A DNA stretch of 64,000 nucleotides from a bacterium (GCA_018222765.1 JAAEZT010000001.1:331462-395461); one strand, 5' to 3'. Numbered from the stretch's first letter, positions 38,157 to 47,172 are shown. The notes: a model not told the origin generated them from the sequence alone. A program made the numbers and translations.

Positions 38157-38783
38157 TTACTGGTCTTTTTGCCTAATCTCCGCATAGCGGTCATACCAGA
38201 AGAGTTTGAAGGGAGTTTGGTCCTTACTCAGAAGAGGAAACTTCTGGGTCACCGTGACTGTTTTGGGAGCATCCGCAGTCCACCAACCAGCCTTAAACTT
38301 GCCGGCTTTGAAGAATCCCGCACGGGCTCCGTTGATGCTGATGTCGCCACCGACAGCCTCGAGGTCATTCTTTCCGCCCCGATCTTTCCCAGTGATCCGC
38401 TTGATGGTATTGGGAGACAAGTAGACCGAGAAGAAGATCTCCTCGTCCGCAGGAACGTTGACATGCTCAACCGTTTTTTTGACCCAATAGGTCTTTCGAT
38501 CCTGTCCCTTGAGAATAATGTTCCAAGAAACGGTGACGCTATCGTGAAAAGGCTCGTTCCTATTTGCAGGTTGAACATTGTCCAGTTTTGCTGAAAATTC
38601 AATTTCCAGCCAGTCTTTGGGCTTGAATCCCTTTCCCTTGGCAATGTTGACCTGCGGGGATTGCAGATCATCAAAATTCAACGAGCTCGAAAAATCCTCG
38701 ACTTTTTGAGCCAATGCGCATCCCGTCAAGCCCGCAAAGCAAGCGAGGGACCGAAAAAATTTGAAAGAACGAAGTGTGATCAT
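38157..38783 (-). CDS. Amuc_1102-like exported protein
   Basis: 208 residues with a lipoprotein or Sec signal (SLACFAGLTGCALAQ). Cys19 sits in a lipobox-like FAGLTGC. The mature part is beta-rich (LEIEFSAKLDNVQPANRNEP, FFSVYLSPNTIKRI, GKFKAGWWTADAPKTVTVT) and of the size and position of Amuc_1102 in Akkermansia. It is the first gene of the locus, 116 nt upstream of the PilM-PilN fusion. Its function is unknown beyond association with the pilus-like machine. Confidence 0.75.
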   Translation of the reverse strand: MITLRSFKFFRSLACFAGLTGCALAQKVEDFSSSLNFDDLQSPQVNIAKGKGFKPKDWLEIEFSAKLDNVQPANRNEPFHDSVTVSWNIILKGQDRKTYWVKKTVEHVNVPADEEIFFSVYLSPNTIKRITGKDRGGKNDLEAVGGDISINGARAGFFKAGKFKAGWWTADAPKTVTVTQKFPLLSKDQTPFKLFWYDRYAEIRQKDQ

Positions 38784-38940
38784 GGTGTCCGTGTCGAAAC
38801 TTCGAACAAGCTAGGAAAAGCAGGCGGGGCACGGCTAGCAAAAAGAAGGCGATTGGCGTTATTTTTTATCGATTGACACACACTTGAAATTTTGCCGAAG
38901 CCTTTTGACAAAGGTAAACACTTCAACGCAAGCTGCCTGC

Positions 38941-39606
38941 ATGACCTTGCCAACGTCCTCGGACACCCATCCCCTCCCCTCTCAAGCCATGGTGGTAGGA
39001 GCGATTGCCGACACCTCAGCCCTCGAATTGCATAATTTTGAATGCGATCTGATTGAGCTGAGACTCGACTCTTTGGGCCTTGGCGAGAAAGTCCTCGAAT
39101 TTGCCAAAATCACCCCCTTGCCCCTTCTCATCACGGCCCGCGGAGCCAATGAGGGGGGGACTTCTGACTGGTCGGTGGAAGATCGCCTCGCCGCATACGA
39201 GCAATTTTTCCCCTACGCCTCGGCCATCGACATTGAACTGCGCGATTTCGACCATTTTTCGGGGATTATCGAAAGTGCCAAGGCCGGAAACGTCCTCGTT
39301 GTGGGCTCATGCCACGATTTTGAGAAAACCCCCTCGTTCGACACCCTCAGGTCAAAAATCGGTCCAACCGCCGATATTCACAAATTCGCCACCCGAATTC
39401 AAGAAAGAGCAGACCTTCAAACTCATCTGGATCTGCTCGACGAAAAAACGCCCCTCTCCGTGATGGGAATGGGCCCACTGGGAGCAGCCGCGCGTCCCCT
39501 CATGGCCAAATCCGGGTCACTTCTCAACTACGGCTACCTCGGAGCCACTCCCACTGCACCAGACCAGTGGCCCGCCGGACTGCTGAAGCAAACGCTTTCG
39601 CTCTAG
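38941..39606 (+). CDS. aroD: Type I 3-dehydroquinate dehydratase
   Basis: 221 residues from the ATG at 38941. Catalytic residues of the class I (Schiff base) enzyme are visible: His125 in GSCHDFEKTPS and Lys148 in DIHKFATRI, with IELRLDSL binding the substrate. It dehydrates 3-dehydroquinate in the shikimate pathway. An upstream ATG at 38884 would add 19 residues without family similarity. A TTGACA box lies at 38905. The stop codon overlaps that of the opposite helicase gene in the four bases CTAG. Confidence 0.92.
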   Translation: MTLPTSSDTHPLPSQAMVVGAIADTSALELHNFECDLIELRLDSLGLGEKVLEFAKITPLPLLITARGANEGGTSDWSVEDRLAAYEQFFPYASAIDIELRDFDHFSGIIESAKAGNVLVVGSCHDFEKTPSFDTLRSKIGPTADIHKFATRIQERADLQTHLDLLDEKTPLSVMGMGPLGAAARPLMAKSGSLLNYGYLGATPTAPDQWPAGLLKQTLSL

Positions 39607-41585
39607 GATACGATCTTCACCGGTGCAGGAGGCAGAGCCGCCAGAAAGGTCTTCCCGTAGCGCTTCGTGACGATGCGATTATCGAGAATAACCACCATGC
39701 CTTCGTCCTTCTTGGAACGGATTAATCGCCCCACTCCCTGTCGCAATTTCAGAATCGCTTCCGGCACTGAATAGCTCATGAAGGGATTGCCTCCTTCGGC
39801 TTCGATTTCCTCCAAGCGCGCTGCTGTTAAGGGATGGTCGGGAACGGCAAAAGGAAGGCGTGTGATGATGACATTGCTCAGCGCCTCTCCCGGCACATCA
39901 ACCCCGGCCCAGAAACTCTCCGTTCCGAAAAGCACGCTGTTCACGTCCTCGCGAAATGCCTCCACCATTTTCTGGCGCTGCATTCCCATCCCCTGCGCCA
40001 AAAGCCTCCATCCCCGTTCATCAAAGAAGTCCTCCATCGCTTCAGCCACCGAACGCAAAAGCCGATGACTCGTGAAGAGCACAAAAGCCTTTCCTTCCGT
40101 CTTGATCAAGACCCGTTCGATCCAGTGAGCGAGCATTTTTTCGTAATCATCATCGCGCGGATCAGGCATCGACTTAATAACGTAGATCGCCATTTGTTTT
40201 TCGTAATCGAAAGGACTTCCAATTTTGATGGCCGGCACATGTTGGGCCCCCACTCTTTCCCGAAAATAACTCAACTGCGCATCACCGGTCCCCAAAGTTG
40301 CGCTCGTGGCGATACAGGATTTATCCGGCCCGAACAACAAAGTCCGCAAACGCTCCGCAACATTAATCGGCGCGGCATTCAAACTCAGTGAGGTCCCTTC
40401 CGAACCCGATTTTTCCACCCAGTAAACACTCCCGCCATCTTCCTGATCGAGAAACATTTTTAGTCCACCATGAATCTCCCGCAATCGCCGGGCTCCGTCC
40501 ATCAATTCATTCCGCTTCGTCTCATCCTCAGTATCTTCTGCGACCAACTCGATCGCACTCCAACACTCACGAAGCGGGGCCGCGAGGGTATTCTCAACCA
40601 ACTCCGGATTCCTGACGCGGCACTCTCTGCCCCAATCGTTGAAAGTCACCGCTCCACCCACCTCATCGAAAAATACATCGGCTTCCTCGATGACCTTGCG
40701 AGCGCATTCCATCGCCTCACTCGCCCGCGCCGACTTCAACAATCCCTTCCCGGTTTTTGGGTGATACAAACGCTGCAAATCAAAACGCAACCCGGCCTGG
40801 GTCACCCGCAATCCCAACGCCTTCGCCGCCACTGATTCAAGCATGTGCGCTTCGTCAAAAATCACGAAATCATTGGGTACTAAAAAACCTTTCTCCCCCT
40901 CCAATAACTCATCCTCAGGATTCAGTAGCGAGAAAAACAAACTGTGATTCACCACCAAGACCGTGGCCTTCATCGCGCGCTTTTTAGCCTCCTGATAAAA
41001 ACAATTCCCACGCGGCCCGCAGGTTCGCTGGGTGCAGATATGAGACTCACTGCACACCTGCAACCATACTTTAAGCGCCGGCTCAAAATCCAAATCACTG
41101 CGCGTTCCATCACGCGTCGCTTCCGCCCACTTCCAGATTTCCGTGAGCTCCTCCCGCTCACTCGTAGTGAAGAGATCACCCACCTGATCCATCGCACGAC
41201 GCAAGCGTAACGGACACACGTAATTCTGTCGCCCCTTCAACAAGGCCGCGTCAAATTCACTCGCCAATAATTGCCTCACAATCGGCAGATCTTTCCCCAT
41301 CAATTGCTCCTGCAAATTGATGGTGTGCGTCGAGATGACCGCCTTCCTCCCCTCCCTAATCGCAAACTCCACCGCCGGAATCAAATAGGCCAATGACTTC
41401 CCCACACCAGTGCCCGCCTCCACTACCAACGACCGCTCTTCTTCAAGCGCCACCGCGACCTCCCCAGCCATTTCCTGCTGCTCGGCTCGAAACTCAAAAT
41501 CAGGCGACTTCGAAAGCAAACCCGAGCTGGAAAACACCGCCCGCATCTCCTCTCCAAACGAAGCACCTCCACCGAGCGTAATCAC
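39603..41585 (-). CDS. dinG: DinG/XPD-family ATP-dependent DNA helicase
   Basis: 660 residues from a GTG at 41585. Walker A is VEAGTGVGKSLAYLIPA, the DEAH box is FDEAHMLESVAAK, and the four Cys of a 4Fe-4S cluster are visible in YVCPLR, VCSESHICTQRTC and GPRGNCFY. C-terminal motifs GVDVPGEALSNVII and RQGVGRLIRSKKDEG follow. It unwinds damaged or R-loop DNA. It lacks the N-terminal exonuclease domain of some Gram-positive DinG. TTGTCA-17 nt-TAGTTA lies 6 nt before the GTG, so the mRNA is probably leaderless. Confidence 0.93.
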   Translation of the reverse strand: MITLGGGASFGEEMRAVFSSSGLLSKSPDFEFRAEQQEMAGEVAVALEEERSLVVEAGTGVGKSLAYLIPAVEFAIREGRKAVISTHTINLQEQLMGKDLPIVRQLLASEFDAALLKGRQNYVCPLRLRRAMDQVGDLFTTSEREELTEIWKWAEATRDGTRSDLDFEPALKVWLQVCSESHICTQRTCGPRGNCFYQEAKKRAMKATVLVVNHSLFFSLLNPEDELLEGEKGFLVPNDFVIFDEAHMLESVAAKALGLRVTQAGLRFDLQRLYHPKTGKGLLKSARASEAMECARKVIEEADVFFDEVGGAVTFNDWGRECRVRNPELVENTLAAPLRECWSAIELVAEDTEDETKRNELMDGARRLREIHGGLKMFLDQEDGGSVYWVEKSGSEGTSLSLNAAPINVAERLRTLLFGPDKSCIATSATLGTGDAQLSYFRERVGAQHVPAIKIGSPFDYEKQMAIYVIKSMPDPRDDDYEKMLAHWIERVLIKTEGKAFVLFTSHRLLRSVAEAMEDFFDERGWRLLAQGMGMQRQKMVEAFREDVNSVLFGTESFWAGVDVPGEALSNVIITRLPFAVPDHPLTAARLEEIEAEGGNPFMSYSVPEAILKLRQGVGRLIRSKKDEGMVVILDNRIVTKRYGKTFLAALPPAPVKIVS

Positions 41586-41591
41586 CCGTGT

Positions 41592-41620
41592 TAACTACCC
41601 TCTTCCGACCACCTTGACAA
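41592..41620 (-). promoter_or_regulatory. Predicted leaderless promoter of dinG
   Basis: Minus-strand TTGTCA, 17-nt spacer, TAGTTA, then 6 nt to the GTG start at 41585. Confidence 0.6.
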
Positions 41621-41656
41621 CCGCCATCGACGAATGCTGATTTTCCAACATTTATA

Positions 41657-41684
41657 TTGCGGGTTTTTCAGCATCTACTAGAGT
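41657..41684 (+). promoter_or_regulatory. Predicted leaderless promoter of the blaI-M56 pair
   Basis: TTGCGG, 16-nt spacer, TAGAGT, then 6 nt to the ATG at 41691. The -10 box is identical to that before rpsL. A BlaI operator would be expected here, but no clear TACA/TGTA palindrome was found. Confidence 0.6.
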
Positions 41685-41690
41685 CCCATC

Positions 41691-42059
41691 ATGAATCGAT
41701 TGGAAAAAGGCGCGCTCTCCCGCCGGGAACGGCAAATCTTGGATATCCTCTACCGGCTTGGTGAAGCCACCGCCAAGGGCGTGCAGGAAGAACTCCCCGA
41801 TCCTCCCTCCTATTCCGCCGTCCGCGCCCTCCTCGCCACCCTAGAAAACAAGGAAATGGTAAAACATTCCAAGGAAGGGCGACGCTATCTCTACCGACCG
41901 GCCATTACCGAAAGAAAAGCCAAGCGCACCGCCCTCAAGAGCTTGCTGGGCACCTTCTTTCAGGGAAAACCGGAGAACCTCGTTGCAGCCTTGCTCGATC
42001 CCGAAGATCAACAACTCACTAAAAACGAGATCGACGAAATCCGTAATCTCATCAAATAA
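41691..42059 (+). CDS. BlaI/MecI-family transcriptional repressor
   Basis: 122 residues, the family size. The winged helix-turn-helix (LSRRERQILDILYRLGEATA, then YSAVRALLATLENKEMVKHS and GRRYLYRP) is typical of BlaI. The C-terminal dimerisation part is helical. It probably represses its own operon until cleaved or inactivated. Cleavage of the usual kind would involve the M56 protease encoded 11 nt downstream. There is no beta-lactamase gene nearby, so the target regulon is unknown. Confidence 0.92.
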   Translation: MNRLEKGALSRRERQILDILYRLGEATAKGVQEELPDPPSYSAVRALLATLENKEMVKHSKEGRRYLYRPAITERKAKRTALKSLLGTFFQGKPENLVAALLDPEDQQLTKNEIDEIRNLIK

Positions 42060-42070
42060 CATCCGCCGCC

Positions 42071-43003
42071 GTGCTCCTCCCCTCGCTCGTTTTCTCCCTC
42101 GTCGCCGCCTGCGCCTTGTGGGTCACCTTACGTAAAAACCCTGCTGGGAGCTCCCGCGCCTCCGGCCTCGTCCTGAGCCTGCTCCTCATCCTCCCCCTCC
42201 TCGGATTCGTCCCTAAATATTCCGTCACAGTTTCCGATTCCGTTTCTCAAGACCCTCCTTCACTCCTTATCCCCTATCTCTGGCTCGCTGGTTTCGCGCT
42301 CTTCTCGCTCAAAGGACTCCGCGACCTCCTCGCCATTCAAAAATGGCGACGTCAATCCTTACCTGCCCCTGACCTCATTCTTTTCCACGAAACTCTGGAG
42401 CAACTCAAGGTCCGGCAAAAAGTCTCTCTTCAACTCCATCCAAGGCTGAATTCTCCCGTGGTTGCGGGGATTCTCCGACCCACCATTTACCTGCCCAAAA
42501 ACTCCTCCCAATGGTCGCCTGAAACCCTTCGCATGGCCCTTCTTCACGAACTCGGTCACATCCAGCGCCGCGATCTTTGGATGGCTTCTCTGGCCCATCT
42601 CGCCTGCCTGCTTCACTGGTTTAATCCCGCAGTCTGGTGGCTTCGCCGGACTTTCCTTGCACAATGCGAATTCGCCTGTGACGCCCACCTGGTACAACAC
42701 GGAGCCGACCCTAAAATATACGCACACGCGCTGTGCGATGTCGCCCAATCCGCTGCCGCCCCGCCGCTCTCACTGGCCATGGCCGGGCATGTCCCCCTTC
42801 GCGAACGCATCATCTGCCTCTCCGAACGTCAAAAGCGTGGCTCCGTTCTCCTAAGCTCTCTGCTGCTCCTTACCGCCTCCAGTGCCATCGCCGCCAGTTT
42901 GGTGCGCTTCGTTCCCCAACTCAATATCGCTCCCCCTCTCCCCGAAGAGGTCCTTGAGGAAAACCAACTTCGCTTTCAGGCCAATCCCTTCCCTGCGGAT
43001 TGA
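42071..43003 (+). CDS. BlaR1-type M56 membrane metallopeptidase without sensor domain
   Basis: 310 residues from a GTG. Membrane helices lie at about 3-20, 31-48 and 66-85. The zinc motif HELGH is at 159-163 in RMALLHELGHIQRRDLW, with the FAC-DAHLVQ glutamate-region equivalent afterwards, and a last helix is at about 262-283. BlaR1 has a penicillin-binding C-terminal domain; here the chain ends about 25 residues after the last helix, so the sensor is missing or supplied by another protein. It likely processes the adjacent BlaI-type repressor. Confidence 0.88.
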   Translation: MLLPSLVFSLVAACALWVTLRKNPAGSSRASGLVLSLLLILPLLGFVPKYSVTVSDSVSQDPPSLLIPYLWLAGFALFSLKGLRDLLAIQKWRRQSLPAPDLILFHETLEQLKVRQKVSLQLHPRLNSPVVAGILRPTIYLPKNSSQWSPETLRMALLHELGHIQRRDLWMASLAHLACLLHWFNPAVWWLRRTFLAQCEFACDAHLVQHGADPKIYAHALCDVAQSAAAPPLSLAMAGHVPLRERIICLSERQKRGSVLLSSLLLLTASSAIAASLVRFVPQLNIAPPLPEEVLEENQLRFQANPFPAD

Positions 43004-43026
43004 TTCAAGCTTGCCCCTTTCTTAAT

Positions 43027-43044
43027 CTTTGTCCTAAGACAAAG
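43027..43044. repeat. Short perfect inverted repeat after the M56 gene
   Basis: CTTTGTC-CTAA-GACAAAG, a 7-bp stem with a 4-nt loop, lies between the converging M56 and sulfatase genes. It may help end both transcripts, but neither strand has a proper T-run. Confidence 0.4.
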
Positions 43045-43159
43045 TCGGTGAGACTCGTTCCCCTCACAGCGATGAGCCTGCACGCCGCCCTCTCCGCAGA
43101 AGCCACAGAAAGACTGGCCGCCCAAAAGCGACTCTCCAGTATTACCAGGCTCATCATCG

Positions 43160-44560
43160 CTACTTTGGCTCTTCCCCCGGGGGATACTTTTCGTAATTCT
43201 TGGCCGACTCGCGCGACCAAAACGGCGACGACCCCCAAAGCGGAACCGTCGCAAGCGAAGACTCCCAAAAGCCCAGCTTTGTGAAGAGCTCGTTGAGTGT
43301 TTCGACCTCTTCACCAGCAAGGTCGGCCTGTTCCCCGGGATCTGTCGACGGAGCAAAAAGCTGTGCCGGACGATGTGATAACTTAATCAATTTCCGCTCC
43401 CCGAAGAGGATCGCTGACTGCCCCTGCAATCGCCAAAATAACTCACGTGGCTCGGCCACTTCTTTTTCGTTCAATACCGGCAGCAAATTAATCCCGTCAT
43501 ACGCCACCGCTTTCCGGTTTCGCTTGTCCTCATACTTCGGCGCGGGCTTCAAAGGGAGAGGCTCCCCACCAGCCGCAGCCAAAAACGTCGGCAACAAGTC
43601 CAAAGCCGATACCGGCTTTTTGTAGACCTTTCCTTTCGGCAATCCTGCAGGCCAAGACATCAAAAACGGCACTCTCACCCCACCTTCCAACAAAGTCCCT
43701 TTCCGACCAGACAGCGGCCCGTTCCACGAAGCGTTATTGGTCGCCCCTCCGTTATCGGAAAAAAATACAATTAGCGTGTTTTCATACTGCCCCGACTCCT
43801 TCAAATAATCAATCACCCGACCCACTCCGCGATCCAAGGCATGCATCATCGCCGAGTAGGTCTGACGCTTCTTGTCCTTGATGTGGCGATACACCGCGAG
43901 ATCCTCCTCAGTCGCCTGCATCGGTGTGTGCGGTGCATTGTAGGAAAGGAACACAAAGAAGGGCTCATCATCTTTCCGTCCCTTCATCCAAGCGAGAGAT
44001 TCGTCGGTAAAGTAGTCGGTAACATAGTCCGAGGAAAACTTCGTGACCGGAGAACCATTGCGCTCCAACTGATGACGATCAGACTTTAGAAAATAACTAT
44101 GCGACCCTCTCAACATTCCCACGAAATGATCAAAGCCCCGCACATTGGGATGAAACACCTCGTGTGTTCCCTGATGCCATTTCCCGATTAAAGCCGTGTC
44201 ATACCCTACGGCTTTCAAATGATCGCCCAAGGTGTGCTCGGTCGGTGGCAGCCCCTGCAATTCCGGGCGCGTCGCGTATGCGTCAGCCCCTTTATTCAAA
44301 TTGCCTTCATAACCAAATCTCCGTGGATCTCTTCCCGTCAAAATCCCCGCTCGCGATGGTGAACATACCGACGAAGGGACATAGCCCTGCGTGCAAAGGA
44401 CCCCGTTGCTCGCGATGGAATCAAGATGCGGCGTCTTGATCGTCGTCGACCCGGTGCAACCCAAATCGCCATAACCCATATCATCCGCCAAAATCATGAC
44501 GATGTTCGGAGCCTTCCCGAAAGAGAGCGCCGCACTCAGAAAAAGTAGTAAAAATTTCAC
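43160..44560 (-). CDS. Secreted arylsulfatase-type sulfatase
   Basis: 466 residues from a GTG at 44560 that opens a signal peptide (VKFLLLFLSAALSFGKAPN). Starting at an ATG at 44719 would add 53 residues with no role and would overlap the previous gene. Cys66 in VCSPSRAGILTGR is the C-x-P-S-R residue turned into formylglycine. Metal ligands lie in ILADDMGYGDLG and FFSDNGGATNN. It hydrolyses sulfate esters outside the cytoplasm, perhaps of algal or animal polysaccharides. It follows the EboF-like gene by 43 nt on the same strand. A formylglycine-generating enzyme is needed but not found here. Confidence 0.92.
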   Translation of the reverse strand: MKFLLLFLSAALSFGKAPNIVMILADDMGYGDLGCTGSTTIKTPHLDSIASNGVLCTQGYVPSSVCSPSRAGILTGRDPRRFGYEGNLNKGADAYATRPELQGLPPTEHTLGDHLKAVGYDTALIGKWHQGTHEVFHPNVRGFDHFVGMLRGSHSYFLKSDRHQLERNGSPVTKFSSDYVTDYFTDESLAWMKGRKDDEPFFVFLSYNAPHTPMQATEEDLAVYRHIKDKKRQTYSAMMHALDRGVGRVIDYLKESGQYENTLIVFFSDNGGATNNASWNGPLSGRKGTLLEGGVRVPFLMSWPAGLPKGKVYKKPVSALDLLPTFLAAAGGEPLPLKPAPKYEDKRNRKAVAYDGINLLPVLNEKEVAEPRELFWRLQGQSAILFGERKLIKLSHRPAQLFAPSTDPGEQADLAGEEVETLNELFTKLGFWESSLATVPLWGSSPFWSRESAKNYEKYPPGEEPK

Positions 44561-44603
44561 CCCGCTATTCAGGGCGCCAAGGCGGCTCAGGTCACGGACA
44601 AAA

Positions 44604-45947
44604 TCACGAACGACACCGCCCTTGAATCCACCCGAAAACACTCTCTGCCGAATCAACATTCTCCGCCCCAACTCCAATCGCCAACGGTTGTTCCTCTTCC
44701 TCAACGGTATCCCGTCCATGCGACCCCTTTACCAAATCAGCGTCGAGCGGAATCACATCCATCAGAGCACGAAAGCCCAACTTCTTCTTCGCCAAAAACC
44801 CGGCAATTTTCAGCATGGGAAACTTAATCTCCGGGTCGAGAAACAACTCCACCGGGTCGTATCCCGGTTTGCGATGAATATCAATACAGCGCGCAAAGTC
44901 CGGCGCCTTGGCATCATCCATCCAATAATAATAGGTAAACCAAGCCTCACTCTCCGACACCGCAACAAAGTCTCCTCCCCGCTCACGCCCCACTCCATTA
45001 CCCCAAAGCTCTGCCCCTTCACGAATTTCCTCCACTCCATCCGCCTCCAAGACAACTTTGCGAACTTCCTCCGCAATCGATTCGTCGTTCACATAAACAT
45101 GTGCCACCTGATGATCCGCCACCGCAAATGCCTGGCACCCCCCGCAATCAAGAGTCTCCAGACCAATTTCATCCTTCACCTGAATCCATCCCTTCTCCCG
45201 AAAGATTCGGTTGAGATGAATCGCTTTCGAAACTTTGGAAATTCCATATTCGGAAAGAAGCAAAACTTCCACGCCACTCCCTTCAAGTTCATCGATGAGA
45301 TCACAAGTCACTTCGTCAATTGCCGAGTATTCCGCATCCATCTCCGGCGTATCTGGACCGAATTTTTGCAGCCCATAATCAAGATGAGGTAGATAAACCA
45401 AATTCAATCCGGGGCGCTCTTTCTTCTCAATCCACCTCGCACTATCAGCGATCCACTGCGACGAAGAAATCCCCGCTTTTGGACCCCAAAATGAGGGGAA
45501 GGGAAAGGGTCCCAAATCACCTTTGATCTCCTCCCGCATTCCCATCGGTTCGGTGTGAATATCAAAAACCTTTCGCCCGTCGGCCGGATACAACGGCCTT
45601 GGTGTCGCCGAAAAGTTAGTCGAAGAATACATGTTATACCACCAGAACATCTTCGCGCAGGAATGCTCCAGATTTTCCCACACTTTCTCACCCTTCACGA
45701 GATGATTGCTTTGCTTCCAAAACTTTACCTGTGCCTCTTCGCGATCATACCAACCATTCCCCACAATGCCATGCTCCCCCACCGGTTTCCCCGTAAGATA
45801 AGAACTCTGAGCCGTACACGTCACCGCCGGAAAGGCCGGCTTGAATGAGACCACCTCGCGCGACTCCGCCCACCTCTGCAACCGCGGCATGTGCTTCAGC
45901 ACGGCTTTGGTCAAACCGACAATATTGAGAACGGCAACCCGGTTCAT
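44604..45947 (-). CDS. Alkaline phosphatase-superfamily protein, EboF-like nucleotide pyrophosphatase/phosphodiesterase
   Basis: 447 residues, no signal peptide. The nucleophile Thr lies in PAFPAVTCTAQSSYLTGKPV, with metal-binding DHQ (AVADHQVAHVYV) and late HGRD residues, as in type I phosphodiesterase/nucleotide pyrophosphatases. Its ATG overlaps the eboD stop (ATGA). In ebo clusters a protein of this family accompanies EboD, which is the basis for the name. The substrate is unknown. Confidence 0.78.
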   Translation of the reverse strand: MNRVAVLNIVGLTKAVLKHMPRLQRWAESREVVSFKPAFPAVTCTAQSSYLTGKPVGEHGIVGNGWYDREEAQVKFWKQSNHLVKGEKVWENLEHSCAKMFWWYNMYSSTNFSATPRPLYPADGRKVFDIHTEPMGMREEIKGDLGPFPFPSFWGPKAGISSSQWIADSARWIEKKERPGLNLVYLPHLDYGLQKFGPDTPEMDAEYSAIDEVTCDLIDELEGSGVEVLLLSEYGISKVSKAIHLNRIFREKGWIQVKDEIGLETLDCGGCQAFAVADHQVAHVYVNDESIAEEVRKVVLEADGVEEIREGAELWGNGVGRERGGDFVAVSESEAWFTYYYWMDDAKAPDFARCIDIHRKPGYDPVELFLDPEIKFPMLKIAGFLAKKKLGFRALMDVIPLDADLVKGSHGRDTVEEEEQPLAIGVGAENVDSAESVFGWIQGRCRS

Positions 45948-47101
45948 GATCTCACCGCCAAAACACGGGATTTAAGTTCCTCGGCGCAGTCATCCCAAAT
46001 TTTCTCTTCGATCTCATGCACATCGATTCCCTTGCCCAAACCCGCCAACAAGAGAACGGTCAATTCCCCACCAAGGTGCTCGCGGAATTCCTCCAGTCCG
46101 TTGAAAACCCGGCGACGGCCTTTGGAATCGAGCAACTCAAGAGCTTCATGCCAAAGCGGAAGATTCAATTGTTCAATAACACATAAAACCCTCTCCGCAT
46201 CGTCGACCGAGAGAAGCCCCACCTTGGCCGCATAAAGCGTATCAAGAGCCACACCAACGGAAACCGCTTCGCCGTGACTCAATTCAAAGTCGGTCAGTTG
46301 CTCCAGCTTATGCGCCGCCCAATGGCCGTAATCCAGCGGACGGCTGCTCCCTAATTCAAAGGGATCTCCGCCCAAGGCAATGTGACGCGCATGATGAATC
46401 GCGGAACGCTCCACCGCTTCTTCCAAAGTGGCCTCATCGAGGGCGCACAAAGACGCGGCATTCGCCTCCAACCACTCAAAAAACTCACCGTCTTTCACCA
46501 AGGAAACTTTCACCGCCTCGATCAGTCCCGCCCTACGGGTTAGCTCGGGTTGGGTGTGGAGGAATTGAAAGTCATTCACCACTGCATACGGCACCGCAAA
46601 GGCTCCGATGAAATTCTTCTTTCCGAAGGCATTAAGGCCATTCTTGACGCCAACCCCACTGTCGTCCTGGGAAAGGGTCGTCGTTGGAAACCTCACCAGG
46701 CGCACACCGCGGTGCCCGGTCGCCGCAGCATAACCCACGACGTCCAAAAACGCTCCGCCGCCAATCACCATGATGTAGGAATGTCGGTCAATGTGGTGTT
46801 TTTCGATCGCCGCCATCGCGCTTTGGTAGACCGAATCGTCACGCTTCGCCTCTTCGCCTCCCACCAGCCATTCCACGCCGGTCAGACGAATTCCCGCCAC
46901 TTCCCCAAAATAATCCTGAATTTGCGCCTCTAGCTCGGGAAAAAACTCTTTTAGCCCAGTCTCTACAAAAACGAGAACCTTGCTGTGACCCCTCGTTTCC
47001 AACAGGTCGGACAGAAGCCTATTCCCCGGAGAAAAAGCTCCACGGGTAAATCGAATGCGGTGACGAAAGCTCACCTGTATGTCAAAATCTTCGCCGGTCA
47101 T
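45944..47101 (-). CDS. eboD: EboD-like 3-dehydroquinate synthase homolog
   Basis: 385 residues from the ATG at 47101; one at 47116 adds five. The dehydroquinate synthase fold is clear: VIGGGAFLDVVGYAAATGHRG, RFPTTTLSQDDSGVGVKNGL, and the metal ligands Glu in RRAGLIEAVKVS and His in DYGHWAAHKLE and LSHGEAVSVGVALDTLYAAK. That last segment is closer to EboD than to housekeeping AroB. EboD belongs to a cluster linked to export of metabolites such as scytonemin precursors in cyanobacteria. No eboA, B, C or E is in this window. Confidence 0.82.
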   Translation of the reverse strand: MTGEDFDIQVSFRHRIRFTRGAFSPGNRLLSDLLETRGHSKVLVFVETGLKEFFPELEAQIQDYFGEVAGIRLTGVEWLVGGEEAKRDDSVYQSAMAAIEKHHIDRHSYIMVIGGGAFLDVVGYAAATGHRGVRLVRFPTTTLSQDDSGVGVKNGLNAFGKKNFIGAFAVPYAVVNDFQFLHTQPELTRRAGLIEAVKVSLVKDGEFFEWLEANAASLCALDEATLEEAVERSAIHHARHIALGGDPFELGSSRPLDYGHWAAHKLEQLTDFELSHGEAVSVGVALDTLYAAKVGLLSVDDAERVLCVIEQLNLPLWHEALELLDSKGRRRVFNGLEEFREHLGGELTVLLLAGLGKGIDVHEIEEKIWDDCAEELKSRVLAVRS

Positions 47102-47138
47102 TGCTGCGCGGGGCATTGGTAATGGTTTCTACGCGGAA

Positions 47139-47166
47139 TTGCCACAGATTCTTAGAAGAGTATTCT
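47139..47166 (+). promoter_or_regulatory. Predicted leaderless promoter of the Nudix gene
   Basis: TTGCCA, 16-nt spacer, TATTCT, then 6 nt to the ATG at 47173. This fixes the Nudix start codon and excludes the upstream in-frame ATG at 47101. Confidence 0.65.
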
Positions 47167-47172
47167 GAATTT

